From: JBQTIM01 sp052388135 | Lineage (GTDB): Bacteria > Elusimicrobiota > Elusimicrobia > FEN-1173 | Reading direction: 5' to 3' | Length of the DNA stretch: 14,812 bases | NCBI GenBank assembly: GCA_052388135.1 | Contig: JBQTIM010000086.1 | Span: 1 to 14,812, forward strand | Part shown: positions 6,779 to 12,825 of the stretch, piece after piece | Position numbering within the stretch: the first letter of the stretch is position 1 | How the letters are laid out: every line of letters starts with the position of its first letter | Made by a program: the position numbers and the translations under genes | Notes under the pieces: generated by a model | Seen by the model: only the letters and a program-made list of their open reading frames with translations | Database searches by the model: none | What the model was told of the DNA's origin: nothing

Positions 6779-6813
6779 GTCTCATATGAATCATGGAAGG
6801 CGCAACCGTAAGA

Positions 6814-7923
6814 ATGGCTAAACGCGACTACTACGAGATCCTGGGCGTTTCCAAAAGCGCGGGCACCGACGAATTGAAGGCGGCCTACCGCAAGCTCGCG
6901 CTCCAGTTCCATCCCGACCGCAACCCCAACGACAAATCGGCCGAGGAAAAGTTCAAGGAGATCAACGAGGCCTACGAGGTCCTCGCCAACGCCGAGAAGC
7001 GGAAGCTTTACGACCAGTACGGCCACGCCGGCGTCCAGCAAGGCGCCTCGCCGGGCGGCGGGGGCGGCGGGTTCCGCGGTTTCGAGGACGTTTCCGGCTT
7101 CGGCGACATCTTCGGCGACATTTTCGGGGAGGCTTTCGGCGGAGGGCGCGGTCGCGGCCGCCGCCAGGGCGCCGACCTTCGGTTCGACCACACCGTTTCC
7201 CTGCAAGAAGCCTTCACCGGAACTCAATCCACCCTGCGGGTGGCCCGCCAGGCGCCCTGCGGCCGCTGCGGCGGCTCCGGCGCCAAACCCGGCACCTCCC
7301 TCAAGACCTGTCCCGACTGCCGCGGCGCCGGCCAAGTGCGCGTCAGCCGGGGTTTCTTCACGCTGGCCCAAACGTGCCCGCGCTGCCAGGGCGAAGGCCA
7401 GGTGGTTCAAAGCCCCTGTTCCGATTGTCGCGGCGAGGGCCGCGTGCGGACGGCGGAGAACATCACCGTGCGCATCCCGCCCGGCGTGGAGGAAGGCACC
7501 GCCCTCCGCGTGCCCGGGTCCGGGGAGGCCGGCGGCCGCGGCGTGCCGCCCGGCGATCTCTACGTGGTCATCCACGTGCGCGGCGACGCGCGCTTCCAGC
7601 GCGACGGCGACGACCTGATTTCCGACCATCGCATTTCCATTCCCCTGGCCGCCTTGGGCGGGGACACCGACGTCGCCACTCTCGAAAAGCCCGTCCGCAT
7701 CCACATTCCCGCCGGGACCCAGTCCGGCACGGTGTTCCGCGTCCGGGGCGCCGGCATGCCGCGCCTGCACGGCTCCGGCCGCGCCGATCTGAAGGTCCGC
7801 GTCGTGGTGGACATCCCCACCCGCCTCACCAAGGAGCAGAAAAAACTTCTTTCGGACCTGGCCAAAACCCTGGGGGAATCCGGCGAGTCCGAAGGCGTCT
7901 TCAAAAAAGTTTTCGGAGCCTAG
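6814..7923 (+). CDS. dnaJ: Chaperone protein DnaJ (Hsp40)
   Basis: Hsp40 that delivers substrates to DnaK and stimulates its ATPase. 369 residues, class I architecture. The J domain (residues 1-70) starts MAKRDYYEILGV and holds HPD at 33-35. A Gly/Phe-rich linker follows (about 75-115). Four CxxCxGxG zinc motifs begin near residues 149, 166, 188 and 202 and are complete. Two beta client-binding domains include IRIPAGTQSG-like IHIPAGTQSGTVFRVRGAGMP. I chose the ATG at 6814 because it gives the family-standard N-terminus; an in-frame ATG at 6793 would add 7 residues. GGAAGG at 6795-6800 is a somewhat distant Shine-Dalgarno. Repeat-rich DNA separates the gene from dnaK, so it may be expressed at a different level. 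Its stop codon touches palindromic element B. Confidence 0.97.
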   Translation: MAKRDYYEILGVSKSAGTDELKAAYRKLALQFHPDRNPNDKSAEEKFKEINEAYEVLANAEKRKLYDQYGHAGVQQGASPGGGGGGFRGFEDVSGFGDIFGDIFGEAFGGGRGRGRRQGADLRFDHTVSLQEAFTGTQSTLRVARQAPCGRCGGSGAKPGTSLKTCPDCRGAGQVRVSRGFFTLAQTCPRCQGEGQVVQSPCSDCRGEGRVRTAENITVRIPPGVEEGTALRVPGSGEAGGRGVPPGDLYVVIHVRGDARFQRDGDDLISDHRISIPLAALGGDTDVATLEKPVRIHIPAGTQSGTVFRVRGAGMPRLHGSGRADLKVRVVVDIPTRLTKEQKKLLSDLAKTLGESGESEGVFKKVFGA

Positions 7924-8085
7924 TGTTGCGGCCGAATAAATCCCGCCACAACTCAGGGCCGATTCCGGCCGATGTCTTCGTCGCTCGTCGGTTGCAGGCC
8001 GCAGAGGGCCTGCGCCATCCTCGCGCCTCGAAATCGGCTCGGACTCGTCTCCTGATTTATAACGGTATTTATCCGGTTGCAACAC
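7923..8085. mobile_element. 163-bp near-palindromic element B
   Basis: GTGTTGC (7923-7929) pairs with GCAACAC (8079-8085). Over the outer 19 nt the arms agree at all but three positions, including CCG/CGG and ATAAAT 7936-7941 with ATTTAT 8067-8072. TCAGG 7953-7957 pairs with CCTGA 8051-8055. The centre is a perfect hairpin GCAGGCC-GCAGAG-GGCCTGC (7994-8013), whose midpoint coincides with the midpoint of the element. The first base is the G of the dnaJ TAG stop. I see no clear target-site duplication. There is no open frame of interest. It has the same size and design as elements A and C but an unrelated sequence. Confidence 0.75.
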
Positions 8086-8155
8086 CGGCGATGGAAAGCC
8101 CGAGCCGCGGCGGGCGGACGCGTTTTCCCCTCGGCCGCCGGGCCCGCGCGTCCTG

Positions 8156-8902
8156 ATGCCCCATTTTTACGTTCCGCCGCGGTTGGTGCGGGAAGGTTCT
8201 TTTTCGCTCGAAGAGGACGAGAGCCGCCACCTGGTGACGGTTCTGCGGCGCGGCGCCGGCGACGAAATCGGCCTTTTCGACGGCGAGGGCCGCGTCTACC
8301 GCGGGCGCATAGAATCCGTGGACGGCGGTCTCGTGCGCGGCCGCGTCCTGGAGGAAGCCGCGGGCGCCGCGCCGGTTTTCCGCCTGCGGCTGTTCCAGGG
8401 CCTTCCCAAGGGCGACAAGTTCGACTGGATTTTGCAGAAAGCCGCCGAGCTGGGCGCGGCCGAGGTGGTCCCTCTCTTGACGGAGCGCTGCGTGGCCAAG
8501 GTCCCGCCCGAGAAAATTCCGGGCCGGCTGGCGCGCTGGGAGAAAATCCTCCGCGCCGCCGCCAAGCAGGGCGGCCGGCCCGACGTCCCCGCGGTCCGCG
8601 CGCCGGCGTCTCTGGCCGAGGCCCTGGCGCTGTGCGGCCCCGGCGACCTGACGCTCATCCCTTGGGAGGGGGAGAAATCCCTCGCGTTCAAGGAGGCTCT
8701 CCGCGCGGGCCTGAAAAAAAAGCCGCCCGCCGTGAACGTGTTCATCGGGCCGGAAGGCGGGTTCACCCCCGCCGAGGCGGACCGCGCCCGCGCCGCCGGC
8801 GCCGCCGCCGTCACCCTGGGCCCCTGGATTTTAAGGACGGAGACCGCCGGCCTCTTCGCCGCCGCCGCCCTGCTTTACGAAAGCTTGGAGGATCTCGCAT
8901 GA
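8156..8902 (+). CDS. rsmE: 16S rRNA (uracil1498-N3)-methyltransferase RsmE
   Basis: SAM-dependent SPOUT methyltransferase that modifies U1498 of 16S rRNA in the decoding region of the assembled small subunit. The 248 residues are typical. An N-terminal PUA-like domain (residues 1-70, MPHFYVPPRLV, SRHLVTVLRR) precedes the knotted catalytic domain. The latter has QGLPKGDKFDWILQKAAELG (81-100), a KQGGRPDVP segment, FIGPEGGF (196-203) and the knot motif LGPWILRTETA (221-231). The ATG at 8156 gives the family-standard start but has no Shine-Dalgarno. Upstream lies element B and 70 nt of GC-rich DNA. It follows dnaJ, a common chromosomal neighbourhood, and overlaps the next gene by 4 nt (ATGA). Confidence 0.96.
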   Translation: MPHFYVPPRLVREGSFSLEEDESRHLVTVLRRGAGDEIGLFDGEGRVYRGRIESVDGGLVRGRVLEEAAGAAPVFRLRLFQGLPKGDKFDWILQKAAELGAAEVVPLLTERCVAKVPPEKIPGRLARWEKILRAAAKQGGRPDVPAVRAPASLAEALALCGPGDLTLIPWEGEKSLAFKEALRAGLKKKPPAVNVFIGPEGGFTPAEADRARAAGAAAVTLGPWILRTETAGLFAAAALLYESLEDLA

Positions 8903-9300
8903 AAGAAAAAACGCGCTGGGGCCGCATCGCGGGCGTTTCGGCGCTGGTGGGCGCCGCGGGCCTGGTCGCCGGCGCCTTCTGGCAGGCCGGCGCGCTGGAG
9001 CTCATGCTGGCTTTGTCGGTCCTCGGACTGACCGCCGGCTGGCTCTCCCGCCGGCAGGGCTGGCTGGGCGGCCTCATCGCCGGTCTGCCCTTCGCCCTTT
9101 TCCAAATGACGCGCCTGGCCGCGCAGGAGCACGGCAACGTCTATTCCCTGGTGGCCCAGCCCGACTACTGGCGCCTTCTGGTGCCGGCCTGCGTGGTGTC
9201 CACCGGCATTTCCATCATGGCGGCCCTGGCCGGCGCCTGGCTGCAAAACCAGCGCATCCTCTGGCCCCGGCGGCGATCCCAACCCAAGGAGGCCTTATGA
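8899..9300 (+). CDS. Small multi-spanning membrane protein of unknown function (133 aa)
   Basis: No family recognised. Four likely membrane segments lie at about residues 10-28, 32-49, 54-75 and 92-115, between a positively charged N-terminus (MKEKTRWGR) and a basic C-terminus (RILWPRRRSQPK). By the positive-inside rule, both ends would be cytoplasmic. The start is well supported: GGAGGA at 8887-8892 stands 6 nt before the ATG, and the ATG overlaps the rsmE stop (ATGA). It also overlaps the next gene's start by 4 nt. It is thus translationally coupled between a ribosome modification gene and an exported protein. The membrane call is firm; function is unknown. Confidence 0.85.
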   Translation: MKEKTRWGRIAGVSALVGAAGLVAGAFWQAGALELMLALSVLGLTAGWLSRRQGWLGGLIAGLPFALFQMTRLAAQEHGNVYSLVAQPDYWRLLVPACVVSTGISIMAALAGAWLQNQRILWPRRRSQPKEAL

Positions 9301-9617
9301 ACAGAAGCGCGAGAGCGGCCGCGGCGGCGCTGTTCCTGGCGGCGGCCGCCGGCAACGTCCGGGCCGGAAATTTCGTCTCGGGCGCTTACATCGAAAGCTA
9401 TTCCCACGAAGACCGCGTGGACTTCGGCGGCGCGCGCTACGTCCAGCCCCGCCAAGTGGCCCTGGTCCCCGACGGCTACGGCAGGCTCCTCCACATGGAC
9501 ACCGAAGGCGGCGCCACGGTGTTCTGGTTCCAAGCCGAGGACGGCTCCATCCGCAACATCGTCCTGGCCACCGACGCCCCCGTCATCCTCAAACGCGGCG
9601 GCAAGCTGGAGAAATAA
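9297..9617 (+). CDS. Small exported protein of unknown function (106 aa)
   Basis: No family recognised. A clear Sec signal peptide (MNRSARAAAAALFLAAAAGNVRA) predicts cleavage after about residue 23. The mature domain of roughly 83 residues is rich in short beta-like stretches (GARYVQPRQVALVPDG, ATVFWFQAEDGSIRNIVLA) and has no cysteine. It most resembles a small periplasmic beta domain. AAGGAGG at 9286-9292 is a strong Shine-Dalgarno, and the ATG overlaps the preceding stop (ATGA). It is probably co-expressed with the membrane protein before it, so the two could form an envelope pair; that is inference from position only. Confidence 0.85.
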   Translation: MNRSARAAAAALFLAAAAGNVRAGNFVSGAYIESYSHEDRVDFGGARYVQPRQVALVPDGYGRLLHMDTEGGATVFWFQAEDGSIRNIVLATDAPVILKRGGKLEK

Positions 9618-9623
9618 CGGCGC

Positions 9624-9683
9624 ATGGACCCCGCGGACATCCTTCGGGTTGCGTTGCCGCGGCGCGGCCCGCGTCCGGCGTGA
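9624..9683 (+). CDS. Possible 19-residue upstream ORF before mtaB
   Basis: An ATG at 9624 opens a 19-codon frame (MDPADILRVALPRRGPRPA) ending TGA at 9681-9683, one base before the mtaB ATG at 9685. The mtaB ATG has no Shine-Dalgarno, so termination of this short frame could allow re-initiation at mtaB. GGAG at 9608-9611 is a possible but distant ribosome site. It may also be chance in GC-rich DNA. Confidence 0.2.
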   Translation: MDPADILRVALPRRGPRPA

Positions 9684-9684
9684 C

Positions 9685-10914
9685 ATGAAAATATTCCTTC
9701 AAACCTTCGGCTGCAAGGCCAACCAGTACGACACGGAGCTCCTGCGGACGAAAATGGAAAGCGGCGGCGGCGTTTCCGTCGGGCGGGCGGCGGAGGCGGA
9801 CCTCTGCGTGGTGAACTCCTGCTCGGTCACGGCCGCGGCCGACAAGGAGTGCCGCCAGTTCGTCCGGCGGATCCTGCGGGAAAACGCCCACGCCCGCGTC
9901 GTGGTCACCGGCTGCTACGCCTCCCACGCCCCCGAGGAGCTGAGGAAACTTTCGCCGCGCGTGGAGGTTTACTCCAACCGGGAAAAAGCGGACCTGCCGG
10001 CCTGCCTGGGGTTCGAGGTGGCCCCCGACGTTTTCGGCCTCACCCGTTTCACCACCCGCGTGCGGGCCTTCGTCAAAATCCAGGACGGCTGCAAGGCGCC
10101 CTGCAAGTATTGCATCATTCCCCAGACCCGGCCCGATTACTGGAACAAGCCCGTGGCGCAGGCGGTGAAGGAGGTGCGGGCCCTGGCCGCCGAGGGGCAC
10201 GGCGAGATCGTTTTCACCGGCATCCGCCTGGGCCTTTACCAGGGAGAGCACGAAGGCCGCAAGCTGGGTTTGGCGGGCCTCCTGAAAATACTGACGGAAG
10301 CCCCCGAGCGCTTCCGCGTCCGCCTCTCCTCCCTGGAAGTGACGGAAATCCCCGACGAAATCCTGGAACTCGCCGCGGCGTCGCCGAAAATCTGCCGGCA
10401 CTTCCACATCCCCCTGCAATCGGCCGACGACGGCGTGCTCAAGGACATGGGCCGCTGGTACGCCTTCGCCCGCTACGAGGAGCGCGTGCGGACCATTCAA
10501 AAACTTTTGCCCGACTGCGCCGTCACCGCCGACGTCATGGTGGGATTTCCGACGGAAACCGAGGAGGCCTTCCAAAGGACCCACGACCGCATCGCGGCCC
10601 TGGGCCTGGCCGGCCTGCACGTGTTCCGCTATTCCTCCCGGCCGGGCACCGCCGCGGCGGAACGGCCGCCCCTGGAGCCCGACGTCGTGAAAGACCGCGC
10701 CGCCCGGCTCCTCGCTCTCTCCGACCGGCTGTCGGCGGACTTCCGCCGCCGTTTCGCCGGCGCGCGCCGCGAAGCCGTGGCCGAGCCGTCGGGCGAAGGC
10801 TGGACGGACAATTACATCCGCGTGCGCGTGCCTCCGGAAGCGCGTCCCGGCGAACTGGTTCCCTGCGCGGTGGATGAGTCTTGGCAACCGGCGGCGGGAA
10901 CTGCTACCATTTAG
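9685..10914 (+). CDS. mtaB: tRNA (N6-threonylcarbamoyladenosine37-C2) methylthiotransferase MtaB
   Basis: Radical-SAM enzyme carrying two iron-sulfur clusters. It adds a methylthio group to t6A37 of ANN-decoding tRNAs. 409 residues from the chosen ATG. The N-terminal methylthiotransferase domain has the three cluster cysteines C10 (FGCKANQYDTE), C46 (NSCSVTAAA) and C77 (VTGCYA). The radical-SAM motif CxxxCxxC is at C136, C140, C143, followed by FTGIRLG and HIPLQSADDGVLK. A TRAM-like RNA-binding tail ends the protein. A TTG at 9649 would extend it by 12 residues, but ATG 9685 gives the family start (KIFLQTFGCK). MtaB, rather than MiaB or RimO, is favoured by GCKANQYDTE and the overall pattern. 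The next gene begins 2 nt after its stop. Confidence 0.9.
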   Translation: MKIFLQTFGCKANQYDTELLRTKMESGGGVSVGRAAEADLCVVNSCSVTAAADKECRQFVRRILRENAHARVVVTGCYASHAPEELRKLSPRVEVYSNREKADLPACLGFEVAPDVFGLTRFTTRVRAFVKIQDGCKAPCKYCIIPQTRPDYWNKPVAQAVKEVRALAAEGHGEIVFTGIRLGLYQGEHEGRKLGLAGLLKILTEAPERFRVRLSSLEVTEIPDEILELAAASPKICRHFHIPLQSADDGVLKDMGRWYAFARYEERVRTIQKLLPDCAVTADVMVGFPTETEEAFQRTHDRIAALGLAGLHVFRYSSRPGTAAAERPPLEPDVVKDRAARLLALSDRLSADFRRRFAGARREAVAEPSGEGWTDNYIRVRVPPEARPGELVPCAVDESWQPAAGTATI

Positions 10915-10916
10915 AC

Positions 10917-11369
10917 ATGCCATCCTTTTTCAAGAAACGCCGGCGCGGCCCGGCCGGTCCCAACAAGAACGAACAAAAAGTCATGCGCGCCCGCTCGGCC
11001 GAAAACAGGGCCCGGGCCGGGGGCCTGATGGGCCAAAACTTTCCCGCCGTCAAAAAGCTCACCATCCGGCTGGAGTTCACCACGCCCCAGCAGCACCTCA
11101 TGGACTCCAAGACATTGACGCTCGGCCCCTCGGACCCCTGCGACTTCACGGCGGCCTGCCCCGGCCGCTGCGGCTCCGGATCCTTCGACTTTTCCGCCAA
11201 AGTCCGCTCCGTCGTGGAGGGGCGCCAGCCCGCGGGCGAAAGCGCCGGCGTCTGCCGGGAGCCCCTATACCCCGGCGCCGCCGACATCTGCGGCCTGCGC
11301 CTGCAGTGCCGCATCGAGGCGTCCTACGCCCCGGAGCCGGCTCCGTCGGAGGCCCGGCCGGCCTCTTGA
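10917..11369 (+). CDS. Cysteine-rich conserved-looking protein of unknown function (150 aa)
   Basis: Not recognised. The start ATG at 10917 lies 2 nt after the mtaB stop; no clear Shine-Dalgarno is seen, suggesting coupling to mtaB. The first 35 residues are very basic (FFKKRRRGP, KVMRARSAENRARAG) and could contact nucleic acid. A beta-like core follows (KKLTIRLEFTT). Then come six cysteines in two trios: C75-x5-C81-x3-C85 and C113-x11-C125-x5-C131. That spacing could bind zinc or form disulfides. There is no signal peptide, so a cytoplasmic metal site is more likely. The tail is Pro/Ala/Glu-rich. Its place directly after mtaB suggests a link to RNA or translation, but that is inference. Confidence 0.8.
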   Translation: MPSFFKKRRRGPAGPNKNEQKVMRARSAENRARAGGLMGQNFPAVKKLTIRLEFTTPQQHLMDSKTLTLGPSDPCDFTAACPGRCGSGSFDFSAKVRSVVEGRQPAGESAGVCREPLYPGAADICGLRLQCRIEASYAPEPAPSEARPAS

Positions 11370-11412
11370 TTTTTCCGCAAACCCGCGTAAAAATAATATA
11401 AGACATGGCTTA

Positions 11413-11579
11413 AACCCGAATTCCCCGGTTGTATCGCGGGATTCGACGTAAAATCCGGGGCTTTTTCCTTCACAAAAAAAAGTTCGACCGTAGCCCGGGC
11501 TACGCTCTCACGTTTTTGTTTCGTAAAAATCCCCGTCTTTTCCGTCTCGGTCCTCGCGCCCAACCGGGGAATCCGGGTT
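11413..11579. mobile_element. 167-bp near-palindromic element C
   Basis: The left end AACCCGAATTCCCCGGTTG (11413-11431) and right end CAACCGGGGAATCCGGGTT (11561-11579) are inverted copies with one mismatch in 19. The middle of each arm carries the same AAAA..CGGGG.TTTTT order when read outward-in. The centre is the perfect 16-bp palindrome CGTAGCCCGGGCTACG (11489-11504). On both strands a CCCCGG is followed by a complementary CGGGG and then TTTTT (plus strand: 11423-11428, 11455-11460, 11462-11466), so it could act as a weak bidirectional terminator. No target duplication is evident. It occupies most of the 284-nt gap between two same-strand genes; the remaining 74 nt before the next gene show nothing clear. 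Confidence 0.78.
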
Positions 11580-11653
11580 CATCCAGTCCCGCCTGTCCGC
11601 CTGAAATGGGGGCGGAGGGGAGGGGTGGCCTATTTCTGTTTCCGCGAGGCGCC

Positions 11654-11998
11654 ATGGCCGCGTGCCTGTTCTGCCGCATCGTCCAAAAAGAAGTTCCGGC
11701 CGCCGTGGTTTACGAGGACGACCGCGTTTTGGCGTTCAAGGACATAGATCCCCGCGCGCCGGTGCACGTGCTCATCATTCCCAAAAAGCACGTGGCGCGG
11801 GTCTCGGAGGTGCCGGCGGGCGACCTGGGTTTGTTCGCCGACATCCACAAGGCGGCCCAGGACATCGCCGCGCGGCAGGGCGTCAAGGACGCCGGCTTCC
11901 GCCTGGTGGTGAACAACGGCGCCGACGCGGGCCAGGCGGTGGACCATCTCCACTACCATTTGCTGGGCGGGCGGCGGTTGACGTGGCCTCCCGGATGA
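11654..11998 (+). CDS. HIT-family (HINT-like) nucleotide hydrolase
   Basis: Histidine-triad protein of the HINT branch. These are dimeric purine-nucleotide phosphoramidases that hydrolyse AMP-lysine-type bonds and aminoacyl adenylates. The 114 residues are typical. CLFCRIV at 4-10 carries the Zn-type cysteine pair C4/C7 found in many bacterial members. VHVLIIPKKHV (37-47) is the beta-hairpin motif. NNGADAGQAVDHLHYHLLGGR (88-107) holds the triad H98, H100, H102. The protein ends with the canonical WPPG. The ATG at 11654 follows a modest GAGG at 11646-11649. It lies just upstream of rpsU and is probably transcribed in the same direction as the macromolecular-synthesis operon. Confidence 0.95.
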   Translation: MAACLFCRIVQKEVPAAVVYEDDRVLAFKDIDPRAPVHVLIIPKKHVARVSEVPAGDLGLFADIHKAAQDIAARQGVKDAGFRLVVNNGADAGQAVDHLHYHLLGGRRLTWPPG

Positions 11999-12054
11999 GC
12001 GGCGGAAAAATTTAAGTCGTTTTGTTGCATAGAGAAAGGCGGGTGTTATAACAG

Positions 12055-12255
12055 ATGGTCCAAGTGAAAGTGCGCGATGGGGAGACCATCGAGGAAGCCC
12101 TTCGGCGCTTTAAGCGCGAGTGCGAGCGCAACGGCATCATGCAGGAAATCAAAAGGCGCGAGTACTATGAGTCTCCCTCGGCGAAACGGAAGCGGAAACA
12201 GGCGGAACTGCGGCGCAAGCTGCGGCGACGCATGAGCCGCCGTCCGCGGTTTTAA
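12055..12255 (+). CDS. rpsU: 30S ribosomal protein S21
   Basis: Small basic protein of the 30S platform near the anti-Shine-Dalgarno region, needed for efficient initiation. 66 residues. The S21 signature is clear: VKVRDGETIEEALRRFKRECER, then the C-terminal basic helix SAKRKRKQAELRRKLRRRMSRR. A GAAAGGCGGG stretch at 12034-12043 is the likely ribosome site, about 11 nt before the ATG. It is the first gene of the rpsU-yqeY-dnaG-rpoD cluster, the order known from the macromolecular-synthesis operon of other bacteria with yqeY inserted. The yqeY start follows after 8 nt. Confidence 0.97.
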   Translation: MVQVKVRDGETIEEALRRFKRECERNGIMQEIKRREYYESPSAKRKRKQAELRRKLRRRMSRRPRF

Positions 12256-12263
12256 CCATTTCC

Positions 12264-12716
12264 ATGCCGGCCCCCTTGGCGGGGCGTTTGGAAAGCGATT
12301 TGAAGACCGCCCTCAAGGCGGGCGAGGCCCTGCGCGTGTCCACCCTGCGCCTGGTGCTCTCCGCCCTGAAGTACAAGGCCATCCAGGCGGGGCGCGAATT
12401 GGAGGACGGCGACGTGCTGGAAGTCCTGTCCGCCGAGGCCAAGCGCCGCCGGGAGTCCATCGCCGGCTTCGAGCAGGGCGGCCGGGCCGAGCTGGCCAAG
12501 AAGGAATCCGACGAGCTGGCGATTTTGTCCGGCTATCTGCCGGCGGGCCTGAGCGAAGAGGAATTGAAAGTCCTGGTGGCGGAGGCCGTCACCGGGACGG
12601 ACGCCCGCTCTCCCAAGGACATGGGCAAAGTGATGAGCGCCCTCATGCCCCGGGTGAAGGGCCGCGCCGACGGCCAGCTGGTGAGCCGGCTGGTGAAGGC
12701 GGCCCTGGAAGGATGA
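12264..12716 (+). CDS. yqeY: GatB/YqeY-domain protein
   Basis: Member of the YqeY family, which shares a helical tRNA-binding domain with the GatB subunit of the tRNA-dependent amidotransferase. Its precise role is not settled. The 150 residues match the family length. Characteristic segments are LESDLKTALKAGEALRVSTLRLVLSALK, then ESIAGFEQGGRAELAKKESDELAILSGYLP, and SPKDMGKVMSALMPRVKGRADGQLVSRLVK near the end. The ATG at 12264 matches family starts but no Shine-Dalgarno is present in the 8-nt gap after rpsU, so it probably relies on coupling. It is commonly found between rpsU and dnaG, as here. Confidence 0.95.
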   Translation: MPAPLAGRLESDLKTALKAGEALRVSTLRLVLSALKYKAIQAGRELEDGDVLEVLSAEAKRRRESIAGFEQGGRAELAKKESDELAILSGYLPAGLSEEELKVLVAEAVTGTDARSPKDMGKVMSALMPRVKGRADGQLVSRLVKAALEG

Positions 12717-12726
12717 GGCCGGGGAA

Positions 12727-12819
12727 AAGGCAAAAGTAAAAAGGAAAGCGCGGCTGAACAGCTTGCTTTACGGCGGGTTTTGACCTTGCTTTCGCCTTTT
12801 GCCCTTTTGCTTTTGCCTT
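12727..12819. repeat. Large imperfect inverted repeat between yqeY and dnaG
   Basis: AAGGCAAAAG (12727-12736) pairs perfectly with CTTTTGCCTT (12810-12819). The pairing continues inward through a G-T pair, four A-T pairs, one mismatch and two G-C pairs, giving 17 of 18 positions paired. Smaller complementary pieces (AAGG.AAAGC with GCTTT..CCTT) lie inside. It fills nearly the whole 109-nt gap. The right arm ends only 6 nt before the dnaG ATG, which has no Shine-Dalgarno. It could act as an attenuator or translational brake on dnaG, or be a short mobile repeat. No T-run follows, so a simple terminator is unlikely. Confidence 0.7.
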
Positions 12820-12825
12820 GATCCC

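Noticed and set aside
6556..8085. 509-codon open frame on the minus strand opposite dnaJ
   Set aside because: Shadow of dnaJ; it runs through the repeats and ends in palindromic element A, with no recognisable domain.
12022..12052. TTGTTG and TATAAC before rpsU as a promoter
   Set aside because: The transcript would start at or after the rpsU ATG, and the spacing is too long; the stretch fits a ribosome site and leader better.
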